DNA of 64,000 nucleotides, taken from positions 1-64,000 of the forward strand of contig JADLAX010000070.1 in assembly GCA_020848035.1 (NCBI GenBank), written 5' to 3'. Source of the DNA: Anaerolineae bacterium (GTDB taxonomy: Bacteria > Chloroflexota > Anaerolineae > Promineifilales > Promineifilaceae). This document shows, piece after piece, positions 8,502 through 23,500 of this stretch; position 1 is the first letter of the stretch, and the number at the start of each line of letters is the position of its first letter. Position numbers and translations under genes: made by a program. The notes under the pieces are model-generated. The model did not search any database. It was given only the letters and a program-made list of their open reading frames with translations, and was not told where the DNA came from.

Positions 8502-11500
8502 TTAGGTTCTTCTATTCTCGTTTTCGCTGCCTTTTTTATTCAGAATGCCAGAGATAATCCCGGCTAAAGTCCGCACATTTTCCCGATCTAGCATCTTTTT
8601 ATGGGTACCGGGAGTCCAGTGCACTTCAATGGGTTCTGTTGTCAGTAGTTGCCAGCCGAGATCTGCCGTTTCATCCACTCCCGGTTCATCTTTTGCCCGA
8701 ATCAGGCTGATGGCCTGACCCGAAATAACAGTGGGTGTATACGCCTTATAAGCCTGATAATTTGCCTGCAATAGGGCAACCTGGCGCTGCACAAACGAGG
8801 TATCTACGCCCAGCTTTATTTCCGCCAACCGTTCTAATAGTTGTCCATACGCCACGGATTCATCCTCCGGCAAACTATCCAACAAGCCCGGATGGTCCTT
8901 CAGGACTTCTGACATTTCGTTTTGTAAATAGTCAGCCACAATGGCAAAATCGGACTTGGCAGGCAAGTCTGACGAAACCAGCGTATCCAAGATAATCAAA
9001 TGAGTCATTTCACCAGCAAGACGAAGCTGACGGGCCATCTCGTCAGCCACAAGACCACCAAATGAGTAGCCACAGACAAGATAAGGACCTTGCGGCTGCA
9101 AGACTCTCAGCGCCGAGACATACTGCCGGGCCATTGCGTCGATGGTCGTATGTGGTGTTTGATCTGCCTGTAGACCGACAGCCATCACGCCATAGACGGA
9201 TGCGCTCTGTCCTAAGTGTGCTGCCAGCTCTTCAAAACAAGCTGGAGTGCCAGAATCGGGATGGATGCAAAAGAGATTCGGCGCAGCCTTGTTAATATTG
9301 AGGGGTACGAGGCAATCCCACGCCGCGTTCTCATTGCCCTGTTCAATCAGTTTGGCCTGCTCAGCAATGGTGGCATGGAGGAAGATATCGCGCAAGCTAA
9401 AATGCACATTGAGCGCACTGTTAATGCGGCTTTGCAACTTAGCCACCAGCAGAGAGTGCCCCCCCAGTTCAAAGAAATTAGCGGTAATGCTGACCTGTTT
9501 GAGGGAAAGAACTTCACTCCAAATGGCCGCTAACATTTTTTGTATGACGGTTTCCGGGGCCTCATAACCTATCGCGTGCCAATCCGCAGTTAGGGGCTGG
9601 GGTAAGGCACGCCGATCCACCTTACCGTTGGCCGTCAGCGGCAAGGCAGGCAATAAAACAAAATGTGAGGGCACCATGTAATGAGGCAGCCGTGCTTCAA
9701 GATAGCGCCGTATTCTCTGATTATAATCTGCATCGTCCCCGCCATGCTGTGTCGGAACCAGATATGCGACCAGCATTTTTTGCTCAGAAGTAACTTCGGG
9801 AGCGATAACAGCCGCTTCGCGCACATCTGGATGTTGATTCAGCACTACCTCAATTTCATCCAGCTCCACCCGGAATCCGTGGATTTTGATTTGGTTGTCA
9901 ACCCGGCCCAAAAACTCAATTGTGCCGTCGGGCAGGTAGCGAGCCAGATCTCCAGTGCGATAGAGACGGCTGCCACGCTCATCGACCAGCCCGGGAATGA
10001 CGGTGGGAAATGGATTCGGGACAAATTTCTCGGCCGTTAGCCCAGGTCGCCTCAAGTAACCACGGGCTAAATTCAAACCCCCAATAAATAACTCTCCTGG
10101 CTCACCAATGGGCGCATGGTTCAACTGCTCATCTAAAATGTAAATTTGCGTGTTGTCAATTGGTTGCCCGATAGGCAACTTGCCTTCCGGAACCGCCTCC
10201 GTGATGGTGTGCACCGCAACGGTAATGGTTGTTTCTGTTGGACCATACACGTTGAGGAAACGCCTCTGCCCATGACCCGTCTCCAGCCAGGTACGCAAGC
10301 GATTGGGATCAGGTGGCTCGCCGCCAACCGCTAACACGTCTATTCCCCGTAGAGCGTGATGATCCGCTTCTGTAAGGCTATCCATAAACTGATGCCAATA
10401 CGGAGCGGGGAAGTGCAGCGTGGTGATACGCTCCTGCTGGCAAAAAGTAACCAATTCGCGAAAAGTACGCTGAGTAGGGAACGGCTGCCCCAGCAGTGTG
10501 GCCCCGCTCAGCCAGGTCGGAAATATGTCTTCCACTGAAGCATCAAAGCTCAGCGAGAAAAATTGCATGAAACGTTGACCCGGTTGGAGATTGTACCGTT
10601 TGATCAGCGCCAGGTTATGATTAACCAGCGCCCGGTGCGTAATGAGAGAGCCTTTCGGTTGCCCCGTTGAGCCAGAAGTGTAAATAACATAAACCGCATT
10701 ATCGACCGTGACCCGCGTGGTTGGCGGCACCATCGGTTCACCAGAAATCTGATCCCATTGGTCATCTAGGGCAATAAAACGACTGTCATCCCGCTGCATC
10801 CATTCATATTCATCCAAAAGGGCACGTTGAGTTATAACAAGCAGCGGTCGCGCATCGGCCAGCATAAAGGCCAAACGATCGGGTGGATAAGTGGGATCAA
10901 GTGGCAAATACGCGCCACCTGCCTTGAGGATACCTAACAGGGTGACAAACATTTCTATAGAAGGTGTCACGGCAATGCCTACCAGCGTTTCTGGCCCCAC
11001 GCCCTGGCGCTGTAAAAAGTGCGCCAGCTGATTGGCTTGCTGATCCAACTGCAAGTAAGTCAAAGATTGTCCAGAAAACGATAGGGCAATGGCTTCAGGT
11101 GTACGCCCTACCTGGGCCTGAAAGTGTTCGTGCACACAGCGGAGCTGGTTGTATTGTGCGGTGTAGGTATTGTTGACAGTTTGCCGCAATTGGCCTTGTT
11201 CTTCTTGGGATAACTGCCTGACAGATATCTCCCCCTTCGCGGCCATAAAAGTGTCCGCATGAATGGCCTTGGTCGACAGCGCTGCCCGATCGACTTTACC
11301 ATTTGGCGTTAAGGGAAAAGCGGACAAGAAGTGGAAAACGGTAGGAACCATATGGCCAGGCAACTGTTCACGGGCATGCTCCGGCAGGTGTTCCAGCAAC
11401 ACGGGCGTGACGGCTGCGGGATCTGCAGCAATCAGATAAGCTACGAGATGTTCTTTTCCGGCCTGTTGCCTATTGATAACCACGACGCAGTCTTTGACGG

Positions 11501-14500
11501 CCGGTAGCTCAACGAGACACGCCTCAATTTCACCCAACTCAATACGGAAGCCCCGCAGCTTTACCTGGTCGTCAATACGGCCCAAAAACTGCAAATGCCC
11601 ATCAGACCGGTACCGCACCAGATCGCCAGTGCGGTAAACTGTGGTTGGCAAATAGTGGTTTTCAGCCAATTCGCTGTAGTTTCCCTGCTCACTAACCACG
11701 GATAACGGCACAAACTTTTCGGCCGTGAGCCGGGGGCGATTCAGGTAGCCACGGGCCAAGCCCACCCCACCGATGTGCAGCTCGCCGGGGACACCAATCG
11801 GGACCGGGTAACCATAGGCATCCAATACAAAGTGACTGACGTTTTGGCCTGGCCTCCCCAATAACCAACTATTCTGATGTTCATGGTAGGGATAGAGAGA
11901 CACACAAACGCTGGCTTCGGTAGGTCCATAGGCGTTGAAAACACGACGGCCCCTTACCCATCGCTGCACCTCTTCTTCATTGCATTTATCGCCACCGATG
12001 AGCAATGTGGTCAACGTAGGCAACTCTTCCGGTGACAGGTAAGGGAGCATAGCCGGTGGAATAAGCGCGTGGCTGATTTGCTGCTGGTTGATTACCTGGG
12101 TCAACTGCGGCGGATTGTTAACCACCTCGGTGGGAATCAAACAAAGGGTGCCACCCTGCGTCAACGTCATCACCCAATCCCAGGTAGCCGCATCAAAGCT
12201 AAAGGTTGCCAATTGCAACACGCGGCTGCCTGGCCTGACCTGCAACATTTCCGCATGCATCTGCGCTAGATTCACCACCCCCCGGTGTGGAATCAGGGTA
12301 CCTTTAGGTTTGCCAGTTGAACCTGAGGTGTAAATGACGTAGGCAAGATGGTCACTGGTCAGTTGTGCGGCTACGCTGTCCAGATTTTGTTCTGGGGCAT
12401 TGGACCAAAGGGGTTCAATTTGCTCAAGGTTAATCAGGGTAACATCGTTAGAAGTGCCAAGACCGCTTTTATTCTTAGCCTCAGTCAAGATCAGACGTGT
12501 GCCGGAATCGGCCACCATATGGCGTAGGCGGTTCTGTGGATAAGTTGGATCCAACGGCAGATATGCTCCTCCTGCTTTCAGAACAGCCAGTAGAGCAACA
12601 ATCATTTCCGGAGCGCGATCGACGCAGATGCCAACAATTTCATCCGGCTGAAGCTGAAACTGGTTCAAATAATGGGCTAGTTGGTTGGCGCGCCTGTTTA
12701 GTTCGATATAGGTTAGCTTTTGGTCATTGAAGCAAACAGCAGTTTCCTCCGGTGTTTTCTCGACTTGTTGTTCAAATAAAGTATGGGCTAAAGCGACGGA
12801 GAGAGGAATATTCGTATCATTCCAGGTGTGCAAAATCAGTGCTGATTCAGCGGGTGTGAGTAGAGAAAGATGAAACACCGGTTGTTCCGGTTGAGCCAGA
12901 ATGCGCTGCAAGAGTTGCTCAAAATGTGCTGCCATGCGCTCAATGGTGCTCCGACTAAACAAAGCGGCTGCATACTCCCAATGAGCGACAAGTGAACCAT
13001 CAGTGTGCCGTTTTAGAGAAAGAACCAGATCGAACTTAGCCGCCAGCATATCCGGCAGCATAGGGGAGATCGTTAATCCCGGCACGTCCGACTCCAGCGG
13101 TTCTTCATTTTCCACATTAATCACCACCTGGATCACGGGACTGTGGCTTAAATTACGCTGCGGCTGAAGATGCTCAACCAGCATTTCATATGGCATCGCC
13201 TGATGGGCATAAGCATCTAAGGCAACCTGTCGTACCCTTTCCAGAAGCTCAATAAAACTGGGATTACCAGATAGGTCTGTACGCAAGACCAGGGTGTTGG
13301 TAAAAAAACCGATGAGGTCATGCAAATCCGAATGGGAACGATTGGCAATGGGCGTGCCCATCACAATATCGGTTTCCTGGCTGTAGCGCGCCAGCAGTAG
13401 AGCAAACAGCGCCTGGAGCGTCATGAACAGCGTGGCACCTTGACGCTGCCCTAGCGCTTCCAATTGGATCATCAAATAGCTCTCCAGACGTGACTCGACT
13501 AACGCGCCTTGATAATTCTGGATAGCCGGTCGAGGGTAATCGGTCGGCAGGCTGTGAATATCCGGAATACCGGCCAACTGCTTTTGCCAGTAGCGCAGGT
13601 GGATCTCTTTCTGAAACCAATTCCGCTGCCAGTGGGCATAATCAACGTACTGGATGGACAGGGGGGGGAGTGACGGTGGTTGACCATCGCGCAGACTGCG
13701 GTAAATGGTCTGGAATTCGTGCAGCAAAATGCCAACCGACCAGCCATCGGAAGCGATGTGATGAATCGTGAGCGACAAAACGTGCCCTTCATCAGCTATC
13801 TGTATGACCTGGCCACGTAACATAAATTCTTGCTGCAGGTCAAATGGTTTTTCAGCCTCAGCACGAACCAGATCGTGCAGGCGTTTGTCCTGTCCAGTGG
13901 TGGGCAACGACCGTAGATCATGGTATTTAAGCGAGATCGGCTCCGGCTGACGGATTTGCTGCCCAGCCTCGCCGTCGAGCAGAACAAAAACGGTACGCAG
14001 CGTTTCATGCCGGGCAATAATGGCGCTAATTGTCTGGTCCAGAAGGTCGCGGTTCAACGCGCCGCGCAACTCAAGCACAATGGGAATGTTGTAGGTACTA
14101 CTGGGTCCCTCAAGCCTATCCAGAAACCAGAGGCGCTGCTGGGCAAAGGAAAGGGGCAAATGATCATCGCGAGGAATGGCCGTAATTGGCGGCAAGTCTG
14201 CTTGCAGGTTGGTAACAGAAGTATCAATATAAGCGGCCAGTTGACGAATGGTCGGCTGGGTAAACAATGCCCGCAACGAAATTTCCAACCCCATTTCATC
14301 GCGAATGGCAACCACCAGCCGCGTGGCCAGTAAGGAGTGTCCACCCAAGGAAAAGAAATCGGCCGAGACGCCCAGACTTCCTACCTGAAGCACCCGCTGC
14401 CAGATACGCCACAGTCGGACCTCGGTAAGCGTGGTCGGCGGATCGATGGCTGCGGTAGGCAAGCTACCAAATTCCGGTGCAGGCAGACGACGCTCATCGA

Positions 14501-17500
14501 CCTTGCCGGAAGGCGACAGAGGGAAGGTCTCCAGCATGATAAAAGCAGCCGGCAGCATGTAATCGGGCAAGGTTTCTTGGGCCAACTGCCGTAGAGGTTT
14601 AGTAAGATCAAGCCCAGCCGTGGCGGGAATCACATAAGCCACGAGACGCTTATTGCCTGGTTCATTTTCCCAAGCCACAACGCGCGCATCTTGCACAGCC
14701 ACATGCCGCTTCAGCGTGATTTCAATTTCACCCAACTCAATGCGAATCCCCCGGATTTTTACCATCCGGTCAATGCGGCCCACAAATTCCACATTACTAT
14801 CCGGCCGGAAGCGGCCCAGGTCGCCTGTGCGATAAAGACGCCCTCCTGCTCCCGAAGCAAACGGGTCAGGCACATATTTTTCAGCTGTTAGAGCCGGATG
14901 GTGCAGGTAGCCACGTGTCACCTGAATACCGCCGAGGTAAATCTCACCAACCACGCCTACCGGCACTGGCTGCATCATCTCATCCAGGATATAGAGACGA
15001 CCGTTGTCGTAAGGGCGACCTATAGGCGGCAGGCGGTCGGCGTCGGTGCATTCAGCCATGGTGGCCCCCATGGTGAACTCAGTGGGGCCGTACCCATTGA
15101 CAAAGCGACGACCACGCGACCATTGAGCCACTAGATTTGCCGGACACGCCTCACCAATGACCACCATCAGTTCCACGTAGGGTAAAGAATCTTCAGGGAA
15201 AACCGCCAGAGCGGAAGGCGGCAGCTTAACGTGGGTCAATTTCTCGTTTTGCAGCAAACGCAGCAGGGGCTGCCCTGGGTACGATTCTTCCGGCGTGGGT
15301 AAATACAGCGAGGCTCCAGCACAAAGTGCCGTGCCAATTTCAGACATGGCCGCATCAAAACTAAGGGACGCAAACTGGAGTAGTCGGCTTGTCTCGGTAA
15401 TGCCAAACCGCTGCCGTTCGGACAGAATAAAGTTGGTTACACCGGCATGAGGCACCATAACGCCTTTGGGTTGCCCAGTGGAACCTGAGGTATACACTAC
15501 ATAGGCCAGATTAGACGGATCAACCGTGGTAATGGGATTGTGACTGGGTTGTTGGGAAAAGGCCCCTTCCCTATCCAGTTCAACCAATGCCAACGAATCC
15601 GCTACGTCTTCCGGGAACAAAGGCAGCAAAGCTTGCCTGGTAATAAGTACCTGTGGTTGAGCATCCGCCAGCATAAATGCCAACCTGGGGCGCGGGAAAG
15701 AGGGGTCCAGGGGCAGATACGCCCCGCCTGCTTTCATAACTGCCAGCAGGGCCACAATCATTTCTGGCGTACGCTCCAGACATATGCCCACCAGCCGTTC
15801 CGGTCCCACGCCAAGGTTGATGAGGTAATGGGCCAATCGATTGGACTGCTTATTCAGTTCGGCATAGCTCAATTGGATGACACCCTGCTGAACTGCTAGC
15901 GCCTGCGGCGTACGGCTAACCTGCTTCTCAATGATCTCGTGCAAGCAGCGATCCACAGGGAATGGAACTAGAAATTCCTCGTTCCAGGTTGTAACCAGTT
16001 GTTTGGTTTCGACAGCCGTTAATAGCGGCAATTTGTTGACCAGTTGACGCGGATCGGCAACGATGCCGCGCAGCAGTTGTTCAAAATGAGCAGCCATGCG
16101 CTGAATGGTTTCCCGCTTAAAAAGCGCCGTGGCATACTCCCATTCAAGAAACATGCCTTGCCCGGTGTGAGAAATGTTGAGGCCCAGGTCGAACTTGGCA
16201 GAAGGCTGGGAGGTTGCCAATACTTCAACAGTCAGTCCCGGCAAACTGAGATCAGCCGTCAGCGTGTAATTCAGGGCAAACATCACTTGAAATAGCGGTG
16301 TGTAGCTGAGGCTGCGCTCTGGCCGGAGGGTTTCTACCAGCATTTCCAGCGGGACTGCCTGATGGGCCAGGGCAGATAGGTCTGTATAGCGAGTTTGTCC
16401 TAGAAACGCTAAGAAGTTGGGTGCTCCGGAAAGGTTCGTACGGAGGACGAGCGTATTGACAAAAAAGCCAATCAAGTCACTCAATTCAGCTTGTGGACGG
16501 TTAGCGGTTGGCGTGCCAACTACAATATCGGTTTCCCCACTGTAACGTGCCAGCAGTATGGCAAAGGCAGCATGGAGCGTCATAAAAAGCGTGGCTTCAT
16601 GCGTTTGGCTAAGCTGCTCCAACGCACGACTCAGTTCAGCATCGAGAGAGGTGACTAGATGCTCACCGCTGAAATCTTGAATGGCCGGGCGAGGCAAATC
16701 TGTAGGCAGGTTATGAACAGCTGGAATGCCCGCCAACTGATGTTGCCAGTAATCCAGTTGTGCTTGCAGCCGGTCGCCTTGAAGCCATTGGCGCTGCCAG
16801 GTGGCATAATCACTGTATTGTATGGGCAATGGAGGCAGGGGGCTGGGCTGATTAGCAGTGTAAGCGCCATAAAGGGCGTTGAGTTCCTGGGCCAAAACAC
16901 CGGTGGACCAGGCGTCGGTGGCAATGTGGTGCATGGTGAGCAGCAGAATGTGATCGTTGGCGGCCAGCCGCAGCAGTTGACCGCGCAGCATGAGATCCTG
17001 CGCGAGGTTAAACGGGCGTTTCGCTTCATCGCTAACAAGTTCCTCAACCTGAATTATCTGGCTCTCCGGCGATAAATCAGCCAGGTCAGTGATGGTTAGG
17101 GGCAATGGAACAGGCGGTCTGATCTCCTGCCGGGGTTGCCCATCGAAAAGGATAAAGCGAGTGCGCAGGTTTTCATGGCGGGCCACGACAGTTGTCAAGG
17201 CGTTGTGCAATGCTTCTACATCTAACTTCCCTTGTAAGCGTACGGCCGTTGGCAAGTTATACGTTGCGCTTGGCCCTTCTAACTGATCTAAAAACCACAG
17301 CCGCTGTTGAGCGTATGAGAGTGGAATTGGCTCAGTTGGAGAGAGGGCTGTGATTGCCTGGCCACCCTGGAGATGAGGCCGTTGTTTGTCAATGGTGGCC
17401 GCCAGCTCACGAATCGTGGAATGGGTAAAGAGGGTTGCCAGGGGTAGCTCTAGCCCTAGCTTTTGACGGATTGCGGTTACAAGCCCTGTAGCCATAAGGG

Positions 17501-20500
17501 AATGTCCACCTACCGCAAAAAAATTAGCTGTCACACTAAGTTGCGGCTGCTCCAGAATCGACTGCCAGAGCGGGAGCAGCGCAGCTTCGGTTTCTGTAGC
17601 CGGAAGCACAATTTCACCAGCGTTGCCAGTCGCAAAATCTGGTGATGGCAGCTGCTTCCGGTTCACTTTGCCGCTGGACGTTAGCGGAAATGCCTCCAGG
17701 GGAATAAATCGGCTGGGCACCATATAGCCAGGCACCGAAGCAAGCACATGCTGGCGTAAGATTTCCGCTGCATTATGTTCCACTGGATAATCATGGAGCG
17801 TCACATAAGCCAGCAAGCTCTTGTCACCACCAGCTACATCATGGGCAACCACCACGCTTTCGCGAACCAATGGATGCCGGTTGAGAACTGCTTCAACTTC
17901 ACCCAGCTCAATCCGGAAACCACGAATCTTTACCTGGTGGTCCAACCGACCCAGAAATTCAATATTGCCATCAGGCCGGTAGCGCGCTAGATCACCAGTG
18001 CGGTAGACGATATTAAGTCTTTGATCACTTTTTTCTGATAATTGATCGATAACTGGATTTGGCACAAAGCTTTGAGCCGTGAGTCCTGGCTGGTTTAAGT
18101 AGCCGCGCGCCAAACCTACCCCACCAAGATATAGCTCGCCTGGCACACCCACCGGCACTGCCGCACCGTAGCGGTCCAATACATAGGCTTGCATATTGTA
18201 AATGGGCTTGCCGATGGGGACGGTCTGCAAGGTGTCATCCTGGTTGCACAGCCAGACCGTGGCCTCAATTGAAGCCTCAGTAGGGCCATACAGATTATAC
18301 AGGCGAGCAGACGAGTGTTCCTGAAATCGAGCCTGCAAATGGGATGGGAGTGCTTCGCCGCTGCAAATGACCCGCTTTAGGCTGGGAAATTCTTGCCGGG
18401 CCACTTCCTCAATGAACAGCTGCAGCATAGAAGGGACAAAGTGAATAGTGGTTATCTGCTGCTCGGCCATAAGTCGGGCAAGATAAGCAGTATCACGATG
18501 ACCTTCTGGCCGAGCGATAACGAGAGTAGCTCCGGTCATTAGCGGCCAGAAGAGTTCCCAGACAGAAACGTCGAAGGTATATGGCGTTTTTTGCAGGACC
18601 CGGTCAGCTGGAGTAAGTGGATCGATCTGTTGTAGCCAGTGCAGCCGATTGACCACCCCTATATGGCTATTAACCACACCTTTCGGCTGGCCGGTAGAAC
18701 CAGACGTATAAATGACGTAAATGGCGTTTTGCGGATCGGTTTTCGCGGGAGGAACAACAGGTGTGCTAACAGCCTTTTCCTCTATCACTGTCCATTCCGA
18801 ATCTAGACATACGGTTTCATACTCGTGGTCGAACTTCTGGCGCAAGTGATCTTGCGTCAGAAGTAAAGGGGAGTTGGTATCGTTCAGGATAAAGCGAATC
18901 CGTTCCGCAGGGTAGGTGGGGTCAATGGGCACGTATGCACCACCCGCCTTAAGGATACCAAGGATGCCAACAATCATCTCAAGCGACCGTTCTACGCAAA
19001 GGGCTACGGCCGATTCCAGACCAACACCACGCGCTCGTAAAAACGCCGCCAGCTGCGCTGCCCGCCGATCGAGGTCGGCATAGGTTAACTGCTGGTTTTC
19101 ATAGATAACTGCCGTTGCGGCTGGCGTTTTGGCCGCCTGCGCTGCCAGCAGATCGTGGACACATTGGTCTTGCGGGAACGGAGCCTGGGTCTGGTTCCAC
19201 GAGACCAGGATTTTCTGGAGCTCTTCTGGCGCAAGAAGCGGCAACTGATGAATGTGCTGGTCTGGAATATCTACTATGCCCCCTAAGAGCCGATTAAATT
19301 GTTCAGCCAGACGGGCAATCGTTTCACGATCAAACAGATCCGTATTGTATTCAAATTTCCCTTCCAGTCCGTAAGTGTGTTCCTCCAGAAAGAGGGTTAT
19401 ATCAAACTTAGCCGTAGTTTCTTCCACAGTGTAAGGCTCGACCTCAATATCCGTCAGGCGATTGTAATGAACCGGCACGTTTTGCAGCACGAGCATGACC
19501 TGGAAAAAGGGTGAGATACTCAGATTACGCTCTGGCTGCAAAAGCGCCACAAGCTGCTCAAAAGGAACGTCCTGGTTAGAGTATGCCTCAAGAGTTGTCT
19601 GCCGCACCCGTTCCAGAAGCTCACGGAACGTCGGATTTTGTCCAAGGTCAGTACGAAGCACCAGCGTATTGACAAAAAAGCCAATAAGCCCTTCCAGTTG
19701 AGCATGGTTACGGTTGGCAATGGGCGAGCCGACCAAAATATCAGTTTGGTTGGTGTTGCGAGCCAGGAGCACTTTGAAGGCGGCCAGCAACAGCATAAAC
19801 AGCGTCACCCCTTCTTGCTGACACAGAGCATTGATTGCCCGCTGCCGCTCGGCTGGAATAAGGAACGTAAAATTGGCCCCATTAAACGTCTGCACCGGCG
19901 GTCGCGGGCGATCAGTAGGCAGGTCTAATGCAGTAGGAGCTTCAGCTAATTTTTGTCGCCAGTAGGCTAACTGTTTTTCCAGGATTTTGTCCTGAAGCCA
20001 TTGGCGCTGCCAGACAGCAAAATCAGCGTACTGGACTGCTAAATCCGGAAGCGGGTTGGCTTTGTCTCCGATATACGCATCGTAGAGAATCACCACTTCA
20101 CGGGCGAAAAGCTCTTGTGACCAGGCATCAAAGATAATGTGATGGAAGTTGGCCACAATGATGTGCCAATCTGGGGCAAGCCTCAACAGGGAGAAGCGAT
20201 AAAGAGGGCCTGCTTCCAGATTGAACGGCTGCTCTACCTCCTGGTATATTAATTCACGGGCACGTGCTGCCCCCTGCGTGAGGGATAGAGATTGCAGATC
20301 AATTTGCGCCAGCTTAAGGGGCGCTGGCGGCGAGATAACCTGAACGGGTTGTCCCTCATGAAGGGCAAACGTGGTGCGTAATGCCTCGTGGCGGATGATG
20401 ACCGTTTCAATTGCCTGTTCCAGAGCGAAGGGGTTGAGAAATCCACGTAGTTGCATGGCCAGGGGAATATTGTAAGTGCTGCTGCCGGGGTCAAGGCGAT

Positions 20501-23500
20501 CCAGGAACCACAACCGCTGCTGAGCATAAGAGACAACTACGGGCTGTTCTCGGGAAACTGGTTGCAAAAGGGGCACGGATTGCGGCTGGGCAAATTGCTC
20601 TGAGTTTAGGTGACGAACGAGATCATGAATGGTGTTGTGCGTGAAGATGTCGCGCAGGGGAAAATCAATATGCAACTCCTGGCGAATAGCAGATGCTAGA
20701 CGCGTAGCCAGCAGCGAATGGCCACCCAATTCAAAAAAGTTGTGGTGAATACCAACCTGCTCAAGTCCTAAAATATCGCGCCAGAGGTGGGCCATCTGTT
20801 CCTCTTCTGGCGTTTGGGGCAAGACGAAGTTGGCCGAAGTATCATATTCCGGTTTGGGCAGGGAGCGCCGGTTGATCTTACCATTAGGCGTTAGAGGTAA
20901 TACATCCAGTTCTACCAGCGTGGCGGGGATCATGTACTCTGGCAAACGTTCTTCCAGGAAACGGCGCACTTCACGAAAGTCAGGGGTCTGGCCTGGCTCA
21001 GCAACGATGTAGGCAGCCAAATATGGCAAGTTGTTTTCTTTCCAGACGAGGGTAACAGCCTCTTTAATAGCCGGGTGATGGCGGAGAGTGGTTTCGATTT
21101 CGCCCAGCTCAATACGAAAGCCTCTGATTTTGGCCTGATGGTCAAGGCGGCCAAGGAACTCGATGCGGCCATCCGCCAAATAGCGGGCCTGATCTCCCGT
21201 TTTGTAGAACCGAGCTCCAGGTTCATTAGAAAAAGGATCAGGCAGGAAGGTGACTGCCGTTTTCTGTGGATCATACAAATAACCGCGTCCTACGCCAGTT
21301 CCCCCAGCATACAGTTCGCCAATTACACCGACAGGCACCGGCTGCAGCTGCTCATCTAAAATGTAAAGTTGTGTATTGATGATAGGGAAGCCAATAGGTG
21401 TAACCACCTCAGCCGCAGGTGGCATCTGGGAGATTATATAATGGGTTACATCATCGGAGCATTCTGTAGGACCATAGGCATTCATCATTGGAATACGAGG
21501 GTAGCGCACCAACCAACGTCGACTGAGAGGCGGCGGAAATGCTTCGCCCGTCACCAACAGCCATCGCAGTTGAGCCAGGTGATAGAGGGTTATGTCCTGC
21601 AAATGCACATGGTCCAACATCACTTGCAGCCAAGATGGCACTACTTCCAGAATGGTTATCTCATCCGCCTGTACCTGGGAGATCAGCTGAACCGGGTCCA
21701 TTACAACTTCGTTACTATAAAAATACACACTCCCGCCAACCAGCAGATGAACCAGCGACTGCCACACGGAAATGTCGAAACTCTGGCGGGCCGTTTGTGC
21801 AATTCGATCCGCTTCCGTCAATGCTAACGCCTCAACTTTGGCGTACAAATGGTTGACCATGCCCCGTTGTTCCAACATGGCCCCCTTTGGCAGGCCAGTG
21901 GATCCGGAAGTGTAAATGACATAGGCTAAATTTCGAGGATGGCATCGACGGCCTAGATTGTGAGAAGACTGTGCTATCAAATCAAGCTTTTGTATGGAGT
22001 AGACGTTTGGTCGTTTGACTTCATCCATTTTTGACAGCGATTCAGCTAATATGGACTCGTAAGAATTGGTGATGATAACAAACTGGGTGCGACTTTGACT
22101 CAAAATTTGCTCAAAGCGAGCTGGGGGGTTATCAGGATCGAGCGGCAGATAGGCCCCGCCTGCTTTAAACACAGCCAGGATCGATACCAGGAAGTCAAGA
22201 CCACGATCCATAAGCAAGGCCACAATCGTGTCTGAACCTACCCCCTCGGCCACCAATAAATGAGCCAACTGATTGGCGCGGCGGTTGAGTTCCTCATAGG
22301 TAAGTTGTCTCTGACCATGAACAGCAGCAACAGCTCCTGGCGTTTTCTTGACCTGCTCTTCAAAAAGCTCCTGAAAAACGCACGCTTCCGGCACACTATG
22401 CTGGGTTTCGTTCCACGTCTGTAAAAGTTGTTTGCTTTCGGCGGCAGATAAAAACGGAATATCGTGCACCGTTTGACTCGGGTTTTTCACAATCTCTTCA
22501 AGAAGCATATCGAAATGAGCTTCCAGCCGTTCGATGGTCGTGTCGTCGAACAGCGCGGTAGCGTATTCCCATTCCAACCGAATGTCTCCCTGATCATCGA
22601 CAACAGTGGTAAGGCTTAAATCAAACATTGCCGTTACCTGCTCGGTCGTCAGTGGCTCAATCTTTAACTCGGCCATATTTAGAGCCCTGGTGTTCACCTC
22701 GTCAAGGGTAAACATCACCTGGAACAGCGGTGAGTAACTCAGACTTCGCTCTGGCTGCAAATGCTCAACCACCGTCTCAAAAGGAATATCCTGATTATCC
22801 TGCGCTTGCAGAATTAACTGACGCACATGGTTCAAAAACGTCAAAAAAGAGGGATTCCCTGTCAGGTCGCTGCGCAACACCAGGGTGTTAGCAAAAAAAC
22901 CAATGAGCGGCTCAATTTCATGCCGATGACGGTTGGCGATTGGGGCACCGACTGCAATATCTTTCTGATTGCTGTAACGGGAAAGGATAACGGCCAACGC
23001 GGCCTGGAACAGCATAAAAAGCGTCGTGCCCGTTTGTCGCGTCAGCGCGCGGAGACCTTGCGCAACCGTTTGATCAAGCTGATGGCGTCGCACCGCTCCT
23101 TCATAACGCTGGATGGGTGGACGGGGCCGGTCGGTGGGCAGCGCCAGCAAGGGCGGTAACTGAGCAAGCTGATTTTCCCAATACGCTAACTGCTTTTGCA
23201 AAACTTCCCCTTGCAGCCATTCGCGCTGCCAGAGCGAGAAATCAGCATATTGAATGTTTAGCCCAGATAAAGGAGATGGGTGCCCGTCGCGAAAGGCTTG
23301 GTAGAGGCTGGTTGCCTCCTGCAAAAAGATGTTGATTGACCAGCCATCGGAAATGATGTGATGCATAGTCAGCAACAGCACGTGGGAGGTGGGGGCCAAT
23401 TTTAGCAGTTCACAGCGCAGGAGCGGGCCATTTTCCAGATCAAACGGATTCTGGGAGAAGTCAAGCGCCAACTGCTTAACTTTGGCGTCTTGATCTTCTG

